Origin: Clostridia bacterium
GTDB taxonomy: Bacteria; Bacillota; Clostridia; Lutisporales; Lutisporaceae
Direction of reading: 5' to 3'
DNA length: 64,000 nt
Assembly: GCA_035628995.1 (NCBI GenBank)
Contig: DASPIR010000023.1
Coordinates: 248,001-312,000, forward strand
In this document: piece after piece, positions 42,757-51,349 of the stretch
Numbering within the stretch: the stretch's first letter is position 1
Layout of the letters: every line of letters starts with the position of its first letter
Made by a program: the position numbers and the translations under genes
The notes under the pieces: model-generated
Databases searched by the model: none
Seen by the model: the letters and a program-made list of their open reading frames with translations, nothing else
What the model was told of the DNA's origin: nothing

Positions 42757-42787
42757 TACAAAAAGGGCGGGATTGATCCCCGCCCTT
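42757..42787 (-). terminator. Intrinsic terminator of rpsO
   Basis: AAGGGCGGG pairs with CCCGCCCTT across GATCAAT, then TTTTTG; seven bases after the rpsO stop. Confidence 0.94.
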
Positions 42788-42793
42788 CAACTA

Positions 42794-43063
42794 CTATTTT
42801 CTTAATCCTAATTTTTCAATAATAGCACGGTATCTCTCGATGTCTTTAGCCTTGAGGTAGTTCAGAAGTCCTCTTCTCTGTCCAACCATCTTGAGAAGTC
42901 CTCTTCTTGAGTGATGGTCCTTCTTGTTTATCTGAAGATGACCATTAAGGTTATTGATTCTCTCTGTAAGTATAGCTATCTGTACTTCAGGAGAGCCTGT
43001 GTCGCCTTCTTTGGTCTGAAACTTCTGAATAACGCTGCCCTTTGTTTCCTTTGTAAATGCCAT
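42794..43063 (-). CDS. rpsO: 30S ribosomal protein S15
   Basis: 89 residues: [36 protein letters not shown] at the N-terminus (parts [15 protein letters not shown]), [22 protein letters not shown] in the rRNA-binding core. ATG at 43063 with AAGGAGGTG; the open frame beyond (to 43102) includes the leader and is rejected. Binds 16S rRNA early in small-subunit assembly and in many bacteria represses its own translation; the 90-nt leader here has small complementary segments (ACCG/CGGT, CCAA/TTGG) consistent with that. Confidence 0.98.
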   Translation of the reverse strand: MAFTKETKGSVIQKFQTKEGDTGSPEVQIAILTERINNLNGHLQINKKDHHSRRGLLKMVGQRRGLLNYLKAKDIERYRAIIEKLGLRK

Positions 43064-43153
43064 TAATTTCACCTCCTTATTATATCTCCAAAAGCCAAGC
43101 AAACCGTTGGTGAATCGGTATACTGAGCAAATGGTATCTGTGTAACAAATTTG

Positions 43154-43182
43154 ATTTTAACATATATATTTCTCCATGTAAA
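43154..43182 (-). promoter_or_regulatory. Sigma-A promoter of rpsO(-pnp)
   Basis: TTTACA (complement of 43177-43182), 17-nt spacer, TAAAAT (complement of 43154-43159); leader about 85 nt. Confidence 0.78.
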
Positions 43183-43193
43183 GGATATTTATT

Positions 43194-44105
43194 CTAATAG
43201 GCTAGTCTGGACTCAATATCCTTGCGGATCTGCTTCACTAATTCCTCCATGGATACAAACTTCATTTCATCTCTTATATGCTTGTGAAAAAATATTTCTA
43301 TTTCTTCTCCATAAATATTATCGGAAAAATTTATTAAATGAGTTTCCACACTCAAGCTTTCACCATCAAAGGTCGGATTGAAGCCTATGTTTGAAATGCT
43401 TTTATACAGCTTCCCGGAAACGGTTGTAGATGTGTAATAAACTCCCTTCTTGGGAAGAGTTATGTCCTTCTTTACATCTATGTTGGCAGTTTTGATTCCC
43501 ATTACCTCACCGTTTTGCTTGCCATAAATTACATTCCCGTGTACAGAAAAATCCCTGCCGAGATAATCCGCCACCTTGTCAACATTGCCACTTCTTATTG
43601 TATGCCTGATAAGACTGCTGGACACTGAATGCCCATGAATCTCAACTGCATCTATCACATTTACCTTGAAGCCGAATTTTTCTCCAAATTTCTTTAGGCT
43701 TTTAGCATCGCCTTCCCCTTTGTTACCAAACCTGTAGTTGTAGCCAACGACGATAGATTTCGCCTTGAAGCTATCTACAAGTATATTCTTCACAAAGGCT
43801 TCAGCGGTCATATCCTTGACCCTGTTGAAATCCTCCAGATACAGCATGTCTACTCCCATGCCTTGCATTATTTCTGCCCTTTTTTCGTTATCTGTAATCA
43901 GATAAATATGCTTATCGGGCATAAGTATTTTTCTAGGATGCGTGTGAAAAGTATATACCATGCTTCCTGTTCCGTACTTCTTGGACTCTTCTATCAAAAG
44001 TTCTATAAGCTTCCTGTGTCCCAGATGAACTCCGTCAAAGCTTCCCAGAGCAATACACCATGGTGCAGACTTTATTGCATCCTCATATTTTTCTTCAATT
44101 TTCAA
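43194..44105 (-). CDS. ribF: Bifunctional riboflavin kinase/FAD synthetase
   Basis: Makes FMN then FAD. N-terminal adenylyltransferase half with GSFDGVHLGHRKLIE (about residues 22-36) and YTFHTHPRKIL, C-terminal riboflavin kinase half with GIKTANIDVKKDITLPKKGVYYT and VETHLINFSDNIYGEEIEIFF (given by parts). 303 aa from TTG 44105, which has AAGGGTGG five bases upstream; ATG at 44126 is in frame but leaves this SD inside the gene. In the rimP-nusA-infB-truB run, as in B. subtilis. Confidence 0.93.
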   Translation of the reverse strand: MKIEEKYEDAIKSAPWCIALGSFDGVHLGHRKLIELLIEESKKYGTGSMVYTFHTHPRKILMPDKHIYLITDNEKRAEIMQGMGVDMLYLEDFNRVKDMTAEAFVKNILVDSFKAKSIVVGYNYRFGNKGEGDAKSLKKFGEKFGFKVNVIDAVEIHGHSVSSSLIRHTIRSGNVDKVADYLGRDFSVHGNVIYGKQNGEVMGIKTANIDVKKDITLPKKGVYYTSTTVSGKLYKSISNIGFNPTFDGESLSVETHLINFSDNIYGEEIEIFFHKHIRDEMKFVSMEELVKQIRKDIESRLAY

Positions 44106-44160
44106 GACAACCACCCTTATACGCAATGGACTGGCCGGAAAACCTACCTTCCATCACTAT

Positions 44161-45081
44161 TCAAATAAATATGTTTTTTATCTTTATATATAATCTCTGT
44201 CCAGCTTCTTCATATCTCACAACGCCGATTCCTATGAATCCGTCCTCACCATATATGCTAGCGTTATCATCTGCATTCAGTTTTTCAAAGCCTTGCTGTA
44301 CTCCCTGCTCGAAGAGAGGGTTGCCATTCATAATAGAGCTTAAAGCAGATGGCTTTATTGTAATGACTTTATAATCTTTGAATATTATCTCTACACCGTT
44401 CATTATATCATCTATTCGATTTTCTTCAGCTGCAGATTTTATCTCCTCCAAGGTATTGGAGTTCTCTATTGTAAAGGGCGAGGATTCAAGTCTTACCAAC
44501 TGAGACATATATGCTCCACAGTCCAAGGCTTCACCAATGTCATAGCACAGTGTCCGTATGTAAGTGCCCTTGGAGCAAAGTATGTCTATCGTTGCCTCAT
44601 CCGCGGCTTCCATATCTACAAGCTTCAACTCATATATATTTACAGGTCTTTCCTCAATCTCCACTTCTTTACCTTCACGGGCATATTCATAAAGCTTCTT
44701 ACCCTTTACTTTTAATGCTGAATATATTGGAGGCTTTTGATTGATTGTACCTGTAAAGCTCTTCAAAACCTCTTCAAGCATTTTTTGCTCAATACTTACT
44801 TGTCCCGATTCACTAATGATTTTGCCATAGCTGTCATAAGTATCAGTTACTATGCCAAACTTTATATTAGCTCTGTATCGCTTCTGCTTATCAGTAATAT
44901 ATTGGACAACCTTGGTAGCCTTTCCTATACATATAGGAAGCACTCCCGCAGCTTCCGGATCCAGTGTTCCAGTATGCCCTACCTTCTTTGTATTCAGTAC
45001 CTTTCGCATGAAGGATACGACATCATGAGAGGTCATTCCAGGAGGCTTCAATACATTAATAATTCCATTCATTCCGTTCAT
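44161..45081 (-). CDS. truB: tRNA pseudouridine(55) synthase
   Basis: Makes the T-loop pseudouridine of nearly all tRNAs. 306 residues: INVLKPPGMTSHDVVSFMRK and the catalytic segment KKVGHTGTLDPEAAGVLP (Asp at about 42), then KRYRANIKFGIVTDTYD and CSKGTYIRTLCYDIGE. C-terminal PUA-like tail. ATG at 45081, one base from the nrnA stop, with GAGGAG ten bases upstream. TruB type II bacterial form. Confidence 0.96.
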   Translation of the reverse strand: MNGMNGIINVLKPPGMTSHDVVSFMRKVLNTKKVGHTGTLDPEAAGVLPICIGKATKVVQYITDKQKRYRANIKFGIVTDTYDSYGKIISESGQVSIEQKMLEEVLKSFTGTINQKPPIYSALKVKGKKLYEYAREGKEVEIEERPVNIYELKLVDMEAADEATIDILCSKGTYIRTLCYDIGEALDCGAYMSQLVRLESSPFTIENSNTLEEIKSAAEENRIDDIMNGVEIIFKDYKVITIKPSALSSIMNGNPLFEQGVQQGFEKLNADDNASIYGEDGFIGIGVVRYEEAGQRLYIKIKNIFI

Positions 45082-45082
45082 G

Positions 45083-46036
45083 TTATCTGTACTCCTCAAT
45101 TATTGCTTCGAGTATTTTCTCCTTGACCTCTTCAATTGTGCCGTGAAGAGTACATCCTGCAGCTCGTACATGTCCGCCGCCGCCAAATCGAAGAGCTACA
45201 GCTGCCATATCAACAACCTTCTTCGACCTGAGTCCAACCTTTATTTTCCCCTGCTCAAGTTCTTTCAAAAATATTGCAGCTTCGACGCATTCTATGTCTC
45301 TAGCAAGATTGATGATTCCATCACTGTCTACTTCAATTGCATTTACTTCTTCCATTTGCTTTAGAGTCAGGGTTATACAGGAAATGCTGTCATTATGATA
45401 GAACTCCAAAGTATCCAGTGCTGTTTTCATCAGCATAACCTTTTCCTTTGAGCTGTTCTGGTATATCCTTTCAAACATCAGAGAAACATTTACTCCATTG
45501 TTTATAAGGTCTCCAGCAATTTGGTGAGTAATAGAGGTTGTATTGCTGTACTGGAATTGTCCGGTATCTGTTACAATAGCAATGTAAAGGCACTCTGATA
45601 TTTCTGTATCCATTGGTACACCAAGTACCTTTATTATCTGGTACACTATTTCACCGGTAGCAGATGCGTTGGAGTCCACCATGTTGAGATTGCCGAATTC
45701 ATCATTGCTAATATGGTGGTCAATATTAATTACGAAATTGTTCTCAAGGTACAGCCTCGATTTTCCCAGTCTGTTAGCGTCACCGCAATCAAGAGCTATT
45801 ATTGCATCGAAATGCTCATACTGACCAGGCATCTCAACCTTGTCAGAGTCTTTTAAGAATCTATATACCTTTGGTATATTGTCATCCAGTATAAAGTGTA
45901 CATCCTTGCCCAGCTTCTTCAATGCATTATAAAGGGCAAGGCTAGACCCGACGTTGTCGCCGTCGGGCATAATATGAGACATTATGGCAATCTTGCTGCT
46001 TTCTTTGATTTTACTTATTATCTTGGGATAAATCAA
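45083..46036 (-). CDS. nrnA: DHH-family nanoRNase/pAp phosphatase NrnA
   Basis: Degrades very short RNAs and dephosphorylates 3'-phosphoadenosine-5'-phosphate. 317 residues; DHH motifs SHIMPDGDNVGSSLAL, ALDCGDANR, IDHHISND and VTDTGQF at 80-170, DHHA1 domain with GGGGHVRAAG near the C-terminus. TTG at 46036 with GGAGGAG; its start overlaps the rbfA stop (TTGA), coupling the two. Located in the translation operon between rbfA and truB, as in B. subtilis. Confidence 0.95.
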   Translation of the reverse strand: MIYPKIISKIKESSKIAIMSHIMPDGDNVGSSLALYNALKKLGKDVHFILDDNIPKVYRFLKDSDKVEMPGQYEHFDAIIALDCGDANRLGKSRLYLENNFVINIDHHISNDEFGNLNMVDSNASATGEIVYQIIKVLGVPMDTEISECLYIAIVTDTGQFQYSNTTSITHQIAGDLINNGVNVSLMFERIYQNSSKEKVMLMKTALDTLEFYHNDSISCITLTLKQMEEVNAIEVDSDGIINLARDIECVEAAIFLKELEQGKIKVGLRSKKVVDMAAVALRFGGGGHVRAAGCTLHGTIEEVKEKILEAIIEEYR

Positions 46037-46398
46037 AGGCTCTCTCCTCCGTCCTTCTTCTGTACGTCCTTCAAGAGCTTGTTAATATAAGCGCCGTGTT
46101 CAATGGACTTATCAAGTTCAAAAATCACTTCTGGTGAATGTCTAAGCTCAATATTTCTTCCCAGCTCACGCCTTATAAACCCTGCAGCACTGGTCAAACC
46201 CTTTATAGTATCCTTTTGTTCTTCATCAGTTCCAAGTACACTGATGAATATCTTAGCATACCTCAAATCAGGGGTCACCTCTGCAGCCATTACGCTGCTG
46301 AGTTTTGACACCCTTGGGTCATTAATATCATTTCTTATGATGTCGCTTACGACCTTTTTAACTTCTTCCGAAATTCTGTCGATTCTATGTTTAGCCAT
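46033..46398 (-). CDS. rbfA: Ribosome-binding factor A
   Basis: Assembly factor that binds the 30S near helix 1 of 16S rRNA and is needed for cold growth. 121 residues of KH-like fold: HRIDRISEEVKKVVSDIIRNDINDPRVS at the N-terminus (parts IDRISEEVKKVVSDII), TPDLRYAKIFISVLGTDEE mid-protein. ATG at 46398 with AGGTG. Overlaps nrnA by 4 bp. Confidence 0.96.
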   Translation of the reverse strand: MAKHRIDRISEEVKKVVSDIIRNDINDPRVSKLSSVMAAEVTPDLRYAKIFISVLGTDEEQKDTIKGLTSAAGFIRRELGRNIELRHSPEVIFELDKSIEHGAYINKLLKDVQKKDGGESL

Positions 46399-46419
46399 TA
46401 TAATGCACCTGCCCGAATG

Positions 46420-48987
46420 TTATTTTCTTGGAACGGCTTCGATGGTGTAGGATTCTATAACGTCGCCTTCTTTTATGTCATTGAACCTATCGATGTTCAA
46501 TCCACATTCGTAGCCTGTATTTACTTCTTTTGCATCATCCTTGAATCTCTTTAATGATGCCAGCTTGCCTTCATGTACTACTATACTGTCTCTTATTATT
46601 CTTATATCATTGTTTCTGTTTATCTTGCCGTCAGTTACATAGCAGCCTGCAATAGTTCCAACACTGGATGCCTTGAAGGTAGCACGAACTTCTGCGTGTC
46701 CCAGCACCACTTCCTTGTATTCTGGCTCAAGCATGCCTTTCATAGCTGCTTCTACGTCTTCTATGGCATTGTATATGACTCTGTAAAGCCTTATATTAAC
46801 TTTGTCTTTTTCAGCCAGCGCAACTGCTGCAGGCTGAGGTCTGACATTGAAGCCTATAATTACGGCATTTGAAGCTGATGCCAGCATTACGTCTGATTCA
46901 GTGATTGCACCAACACCGCCATGTATTGTCCTTACCTTAACCTCTTCATTGCTAAGTTTGGCAAGGGATTGTTTAACAGCTTCCACAGAACCCTGCACAT
47001 CAGCCTTTACTATTAGGTTAAGTTCCTTAACCTTGCCTTCCTGTATTTGGTTGAACAGCTCTTCCAGGGATACAGTCTGCTTGCTCTGAATCTGTGTAAG
47101 ACGCTGCTTTTCTTTTCTCTTTTCAGAAATTGTCTTTGCAGTCTTTTCGTCATCGACAACTATAAACAGATCTCCAGCATCCGGAACCTCATCAAGTCCT
47201 TGTATCTCTACAGGAGTTGAAGGGCCAGCCTTCTTGAGTCTCTTACCCTTGTCGTCTATCATGCCTCTTACTTTTCCATAAGTGTTTCCAGCTATGAAAA
47301 AATCTCCTATATTCAAACAGCCGTCCTGTATCAGCACTGTAGCAACGGGACCTTTGCCTTTGTCAAGCTCCGCTTCTATGACTGTACCAGTACCTTTTTT
47401 ATTTGGATTTGCCTTAAGCTCCTGCATTTCAGCAACTAAGAGTACCATTTCAAGAAGATTGTCTATTCCTTCCTTCTTCTTTGCAGAAACAGGAACCATG
47501 ATAGTATCTCCGCCCCAATCCTCTGAAAGGAGTCCATATTCTGTAAGCTCCTGCTTTACTTTGTCAGGATTTGCTCCAGGTTTATCAATCTTGTTTATAG
47601 CTACAATAATAGCTACATTAGCAGCCTTTACATGGTTTATTGCTTCAACTGTCTGTGGCATAACGCCATCATCTGCTGCTACTACAAGTATCGCTATATC
47701 CGTTACCTTTGCTCCTCTGGCCCTCATTGCTGTAAAAGCTTCATGACCAGGAGTATCAAGGAATGCTATTTTCTTGTCGCCAATGTTTACTGTATAAGCA
47801 CCTATATGCTGTGTGATGCCTCCAGCTTCTGTTGCAATGACGTTTGTTTCCCTGACTGCGTCCAAAAGTGAAGTCTTACCATGGTCAACATGACCCATTA
47901 TTGTCACAACAGGTGAACGAGGCAATAAATCCTCTGGTCTATCCTCGTCGGTCTTAAGAAGCACTTCTTCGCTTCCTTTATCTATGAGTCGCTCTACGCT
48001 TACGCCGAAATCTGTAGCTATAAGCGTTGCAGTATCAAAATCCAATTCCTGATTAATTGTAGCCATTACCCCTAGGAGTAAAAGCTTCTTAATAACCTCT
48101 GTTGCCTGCTTACCTAGCTTTTCACTAAGTTCTTTTACTGAAATAGTGTCTCCGACTTTTATTGGTTTTTTAGGTGCATGAACTTCTTCCCTCTTTGGCT
48201 CTTCATACCCTCTAGGTCTGAAATTCCTGTTATATCCTCCCTTGCCCTGCTGATTCCTGAAAGGAGGTCTGCCCTGTTGCGGTCTGCCTTGTGGAGTCCT
48301 TACCTGAGGCTTCTTTTGAATTCTTTCTACCTTTGAGAAATCTTTTTTTGCGTCAAGCTGCGCTGTTTCTTCAATTGTTTCCCCAGGAACAGCAGTTTTC
48401 ACTGGTGCATTGTTTGGATTTGCAGGAGTGCCTGCAGGTCTTGTATCTCTTGCCGGGTGCTGTTGAGCATTATTCACCGGTCTATTTGTGTTTGGTCTCA
48501 GCTGATTCTGGTGTGCATTATTAAACGGTTTATTAGTGTTTGGTCTCAGCTGATTCTGTTGTGCGCTATTAAATGGCTTATTAGTGTTTGGTCTCAGCTG
48601 ATTCTGCTGAGCTTGCGGAGGTCTCTGCTGCGTCTGCTGAGCTTGCGGAGGTCTCTGCTGCGTCTGCTGAGTTTGTTGTGTCTGAGGCGGTCTCTGTTGA
48701 GTCTGTTGGGTCTGTGGAGGCCTCTGTTGAGTTTGTTCTTGTGTTTGTGGCTTTTGCTCAGGCTTCTTTGGTGCTTCCGCTTTATTCTCTATCGGTGCAG
48801 CCTTTTTCTCAGGCGCTGGCGTAACATCCTTTTTCTCAAGCTTCCCTTTAATTGCAGTAATATCCGCATTTTCAAGCGTGCTCATATGGTTATGCACGTC
48901 AATTTTAAGATCCTGTGCTATTGTAACAAGATCCTTACTCTGAACTCCCAGTTCTTTTGCCAATTCATATATTCTTACTTTATTCAA
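46420..48987 (-). CDS. infB: Translation initiation factor IF-2 with Q/P-rich tandem linker
   Basis: GTPase placing fMet-tRNA in the P site. 855 residues: IF2_N domains at about 1-50 and 275-325, G domain with [12 protein letters not shown] and [12 protein letters not shown] near residues 375-490, then beta-barrel domains and the fMet-tRNA-binding C-terminus ([11 protein letters not shown]). Between about 70 and 190 lies a low-complexity linker of tandem units such as QQTQQRPPQ and [14 protein letters not shown] (three near-perfect 48-nt copies in DNA). TTG at 48987 has GGGGGTG upstream and overlaps ylxQ by 8 bp; the ATG at 49011 lacks an SD. Confidence 0.96.
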   Translation of the reverse strand: MNKVRIYELAKELGVQSKDLVTIAQDLKIDVHNHMSTLENADITAIKGKLEKKDVTPAPEKKAAPIENKAEAPKKPEQKPQTQEQTQQRPPQTQQTQQRPPQTQQTQQTQQRPPQAQQTQQRPPQAQQNQLRPNTNKPFNSAQQNQLRPNTNKPFNNAHQNQLRPNTNRPVNNAQQHPARDTRPAGTPANPNNAPVKTAVPGETIEETAQLDAKKDFSKVERIQKKPQVRTPQGRPQQGRPPFRNQQGKGGYNRNFRPRGYEEPKREEVHAPKKPIKVGDTISVKELSEKLGKQATEVIKKLLLLGVMATINQELDFDTATLIATDFGVSVERLIDKGSEEVLLKTDEDRPEDLLPRSPVVTIMGHVDHGKTSLLDAVRETNVIATEAGGITQHIGAYTVNIGDKKIAFLDTPGHEAFTAMRARGAKVTDIAILVVAADDGVMPQTVEAINHVKAANVAIIVAINKIDKPGANPDKVKQELTEYGLLSEDWGGDTIMVPVSAKKKEGIDNLLEMVLLVAEMQELKANPNKKGTGTVIEAELDKGKGPVATVLIQDGCLNIGDFFIAGNTYGKVRGMIDDKGKRLKKAGPSTPVEIQGLDEVPDAGDLFIVVDDEKTAKTISEKRKEKQRLTQIQSKQTVSLEELFNQIQEGKVKELNLIVKADVQGSVEAVKQSLAKLSNEEVKVRTIHGGVGAITESDVMLASASNAVIIGFNVRPQPAAVALAEKDKVNIRLYRVIYNAIEDVEAAMKGMLEPEYKEVVLGHAEVRATFKASSVGTIAGCYVTDGKINRNNDIRIIRDSIVVHEGKLASLKRFKDDAKEVNTGYECGLNIDRFNDIKEGDVIESYTIEAVPRK

Positions 48988-49321
48988 GTAAAGCACCCCC
49001 AGGTTTTTCATTTTTAATAACTTCAGCGGTCAGTTTTTCCTTAAAGTTCTTGCTAAAGTTCTCGTCGGTTATTCCTAGTACCGACCTTTCACTTTTTCCT
49101 ATACTGTTTCCCAGTTCTTCTTTCAGGCCCCATGTAATGAGGGGCACTTTATAAAATGCTGCTGAATTGATAAAACGTTTTTTTGTATTATCCGAGGCAT
49201 CCTCCGACACAATTGCAAGCTTTACCTTGCCGTTTCTTATTGAATACCTCACAGCATCCTCGCCTGTAACCAACATACCGGCTTTGTTGGCAAGGCCTAA
49301 CATGGAATATGCCTTATTCAT
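48980..49321 (-). CDS. ylxQ: Ribosomal L7Ae-family protein YlxQ
   Basis: 113-residue L7Ae/L30e fold: [38 protein letters not shown] at the start (parts [17 protein letters not shown]). Related proteins bind kink-turn RNA. Starts ATG 49321, overlapping the end of ylxR by 8 bp, and its end overlaps infB by 8 bp; coupled operon member. Confidence 0.9.
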   Translation of the reverse strand: MNKAYSMLGLANKAGMLVTGEDAVRYSIRNGKVKLAIVSEDASDNTKKRFINSAAFYKVPLITWGLKEELGNSIGKSERSVLGITDENFSKNFKEKLTAEVIKNEKPGGALLE

Positions 49322-49583
49322 CAGTAAGCTGCTCTCTCAGTTTATTGAACACTTCAGCATTTACCGGTGCTTCCAGTGCTCGCTCCACTCTCTTTGCTTT
49401 TATTGCAGCTTCAAGGCATTTCAGGCTGGGACATATATAGCAGCCTCTGCCGGGTGCCTTTCCAACCTTGTCTATATCAACCTTTCCTTCGGGGCTTCTT
49501 ACTATTCTTATGAGCTCCTTCTTAGGCTTCATTTCATTACAGCCAAGACATTTCCTGAGAGGCACTTTCCTTATTTTGAGCAT
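49314..49583 (-). CDS. ylxR: YlxR (RnpM) RNase P modulator
   Basis: 89 residues. The YlxR signature reads RKVPLRKCLGCNEMKPKKELIRIVR near the start and GRGCYICPSLKCLEAAIKAKRVERAL near the end (parts GRGCYICPS). YlxR binds RNase P RNA and affects its activity. ATG at 49583 with AAAGGAGG; the frame beyond (to 49643) overlaps the nusA end and is rejected. Part of rimP-nusA-ylxR-ylxQ-infB. Confidence 0.92.
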   Translation of the reverse strand: MLKIRKVPLRKCLGCNEMKPKKELIRIVRSPEGKVDIDKVGKAPGRGCYICPSLKCLEAAIKAKRVERALEAPVNAEVFNKLREQLTDE

Positions 49584-49597
49584 AGAACCTACCTCCT

Positions 49598-50638
49598 TTA
49601 AGTACCAGATACCTGCGATTGACTCTTTATATCTATTTTCCATCCGGTTAACTTAGCCGCTAACCTTGCATTCTGACCTTCCTTGCCAATGGCGAGTGAA
49701 AGTTGAGTATCTCCCACTATAACCCTTGCAGCATTCATTTCTTTGTCTATGTTAACACCTAATGCTTTTGCAGGACTTAATGCGCTTCCGACAAATATTA
49801 CAGGGTCTTCATTCCATTCAATTATGTCTATCTTTTCCCCTTTTAGCTCATCAACTATTACCTGAACTCTCTGACCTCTCTGTCCTACACATGCTCCAAC
49901 AGGATCAATGTTCTCGTCATGAGAGTATACCGCTATTTTTGTCCTTGAGCCAGCTTCCCTGGCAATGCTCTTTATTTCAACTATGCCCTTCTGTATTTCG
50001 GGAACCTCAAGCTCAAATAATCTCTTCACAAGTCCCGGGTGAGTTCTTGAAAGTACTATTTGAGGGCCTTTTGTAGTCTTTTTTACTTCAACTATAAAAG
50101 TTTTTATTCTGTCTCCTATGTTATATACCTCGTTGGGCGTCTGCTCTCCAGGTCCAAGAATAGCTTCTGTCTTACCCAAATCAATAAATACGCTGTTCTT
50201 TTCCTTTCTCTGCACAAGCCCTGTCACTATTTCATTTTCCCTGCTTATATACTCGTCAAATATAATGCCTCTTTCAGCCTCACGAATCCTTTGTACAACA
50301 ACCTGTTTTGCTGTTTGAGCTGCTATTCTCCCGAAATTCCTAGGAGTAACCTTCATCTCAACCACATCACCGATTTCATAATTCTTATTTAAAGCCTTCG
50401 CATCCTGGAGGCTTATCTGAAGTAAATCACTCTCAATCTCCTCAGATACTGTTTTGAGAGCGTATACGTCTACTTCACCTGTTTCCCTGCTTATTGTGAC
50501 CTTCACATTCTGTGAGGTTCCGAAGTTTTTCTTGAAGGCTGAAACCAGCGCAACATCAATTGCTTCAATAAGTAATTCTTTAGAAATTCCCTTTTCTTTG
50601 GCTATCTGATCCAACGCCTGTAGAAACTCTCCATTCAT
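49598..50638 (-). CDS. nusA: Transcription elongation/termination factor NusA
   Basis: 346 residues: N-terminal RNA polymerase-binding domain, S1 domain (about 135-200, GLVQRKEKNSVFIDLGKTEAIL), KH1 and KH2 (PVGACVGQRGQRVQVIVDEL, LSLAIGKEGQNARLAAKLTG). ATG at 50638 with GGGAGGGAG; two in-frame alternatives precede it without an SD. Regulates pausing and intrinsic termination; it probably acts on the leader hairpin of its own operon (see 51184-51203). Confidence 0.97.
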   Translation of the reverse strand: MNGEFLQALDQIAKEKGISKELLIEAIDVALVSAFKKNFGTSQNVKVTISRETGEVDVYALKTVSEEIESDLLQISLQDAKALNKNYEIGDVVEMKVTPRNFGRIAAQTAKQVVVQRIREAERGIIFDEYISRENEIVTGLVQRKEKNSVFIDLGKTEAILGPGEQTPNEVYNIGDRIKTFIVEVKKTTKGPQIVLSRTHPGLVKRLFELEVPEIQKGIVEIKSIAREAGSRTKIAVYSHDENIDPVGACVGQRGQRVQVIVDELKGEKIDIIEWNEDPVIFVGSALSPAKALGVNIDKEMNAARVIVGDTQLSLAIGKEGQNARLAAKLTGWKIDIKSQSQVSGT

Positions 50639-50666
50639 TTTTTGCTCCCTCCCATCCAATAATTAA

Positions 50667-51128
50667 TTAAAACTTTATTACAGGCCTTATTAAGGCTATA
50701 GAGATCTTTTCTATGTGTATATCTTTTCCATCAGCTTCTATCTCAACTTTGTCGGCTGTATGTCCCTTAAGCACACCTTCATAAGCTTTCTTGCCATCCA
50801 ATGGTGAGAATAGCTTTATCTCAACCAACTTGCCATTGTTTTTCTCATAGTCTCTGTCGGTTTTTAGAGGTCTGTCTATACCTGGTGAAGAAACCTCAAA
50901 TATATATGACTGTTCGATAGGATCGGTTTCATCTAACAAGTCACTGAGCTCTTGGCTTACGGCTTGGCAATCATCTATTGTTATTCCGCCTTCTTTGTCT
51001 ATGTACACTCTAAGGTACCAGTCTGCACCCTCCTTCTTGAGCTCTACTTCCACAAGCTCGAAGTTGTTCCTGTCGACTATGGGCTTTGCCAAATCATAGA
51101 CTATATCTTCAACCTTCCGTTTTGCCAT
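50667..51128 (-). CDS. rimP: Ribosome maturation factor RimP
   Basis: 153 residues, two domains: VYDLAKPIVDRNNFELVEVELKKEG (parts LAKPIVDRNNFELVEVE) and ITIDDCQAVSQELSDLLDETDPIEQSYIFEVSSPGIDRPLK (parts EVSSPGIDRPLK). Needed for 30S assembly. ATG at 51128. First gene of the operon after a promoter at 51295-51323 and a leader hairpin. Confidence 0.97.
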   Translation of the reverse strand: MAKRKVEDIVYDLAKPIVDRNNFELVEVELKKEGADWYLRVYIDKEGGITIDDCQAVSQELSDLLDETDPIEQSYIFEVSSPGIDRPLKTDRDYEKNNGKLVEIKLFSPLDGKKAYEGVLKGHTADKVEIEADGKDIHIEKISIALIRPVIKF

Positions 51129-51183
51129 ATTTGATTCTCCTTTTATTTGTTATTCTAACTTATTATACCCATATTAATACGAA

Positions 51184-51203
51184 AGAGTGGGATTGCCCAC
51201 TCT
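51184..51203 (-). promoter_or_regulatory. Leader hairpin, candidate NusA-dependent attenuator
   Basis: AGAGTGGG/CCCACTCT 8-bp stem with CAAT loop, followed on the minus strand by TTTCGTATTAATAT, a broken U-tract. In B. subtilis the rimP-nusA operon is autoregulated by NusA acting at a weak intrinsic terminator in this leader. Confidence 0.6.
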
Positions 51204-51294
51204 AATCTTAAAAGTCATTTGACAAGTACTGTTTATTACAGTCTCATCTTTTTCTGTAACACAGGAAAAGCATAATCTTCCTGCCCACTAAAAA

Positions 51295-51323
51295 ATTATA
51301 GCACTTCTTGCAATCACATGCAA
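51295..51323 (-). promoter_or_regulatory. Sigma-A promoter of the rimP-nusA operon
   Basis: TTGCAT (complement of 51318-51323), 17-nt spacer, TATAAT (complement of 51295-51300). About 165-nt leader to rimP. Confidence 0.83.
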
Positions 51324-51349
51324 GTTTTTACTTTCATCATATTCCGTCA

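Noticed and set aside
43064..43153. Riboswitch upstream of rpsO or ribF
   Set aside because: The leader is too short and shows no FMN or other known aptamer; S15 autoregulation is a more likely explanation.
48457..49017. Plus-strand ORF with tandem leucine-rich blocks
   Set aside because: Antisense image of the Q/P-rich repeats of the IF-2 linker.
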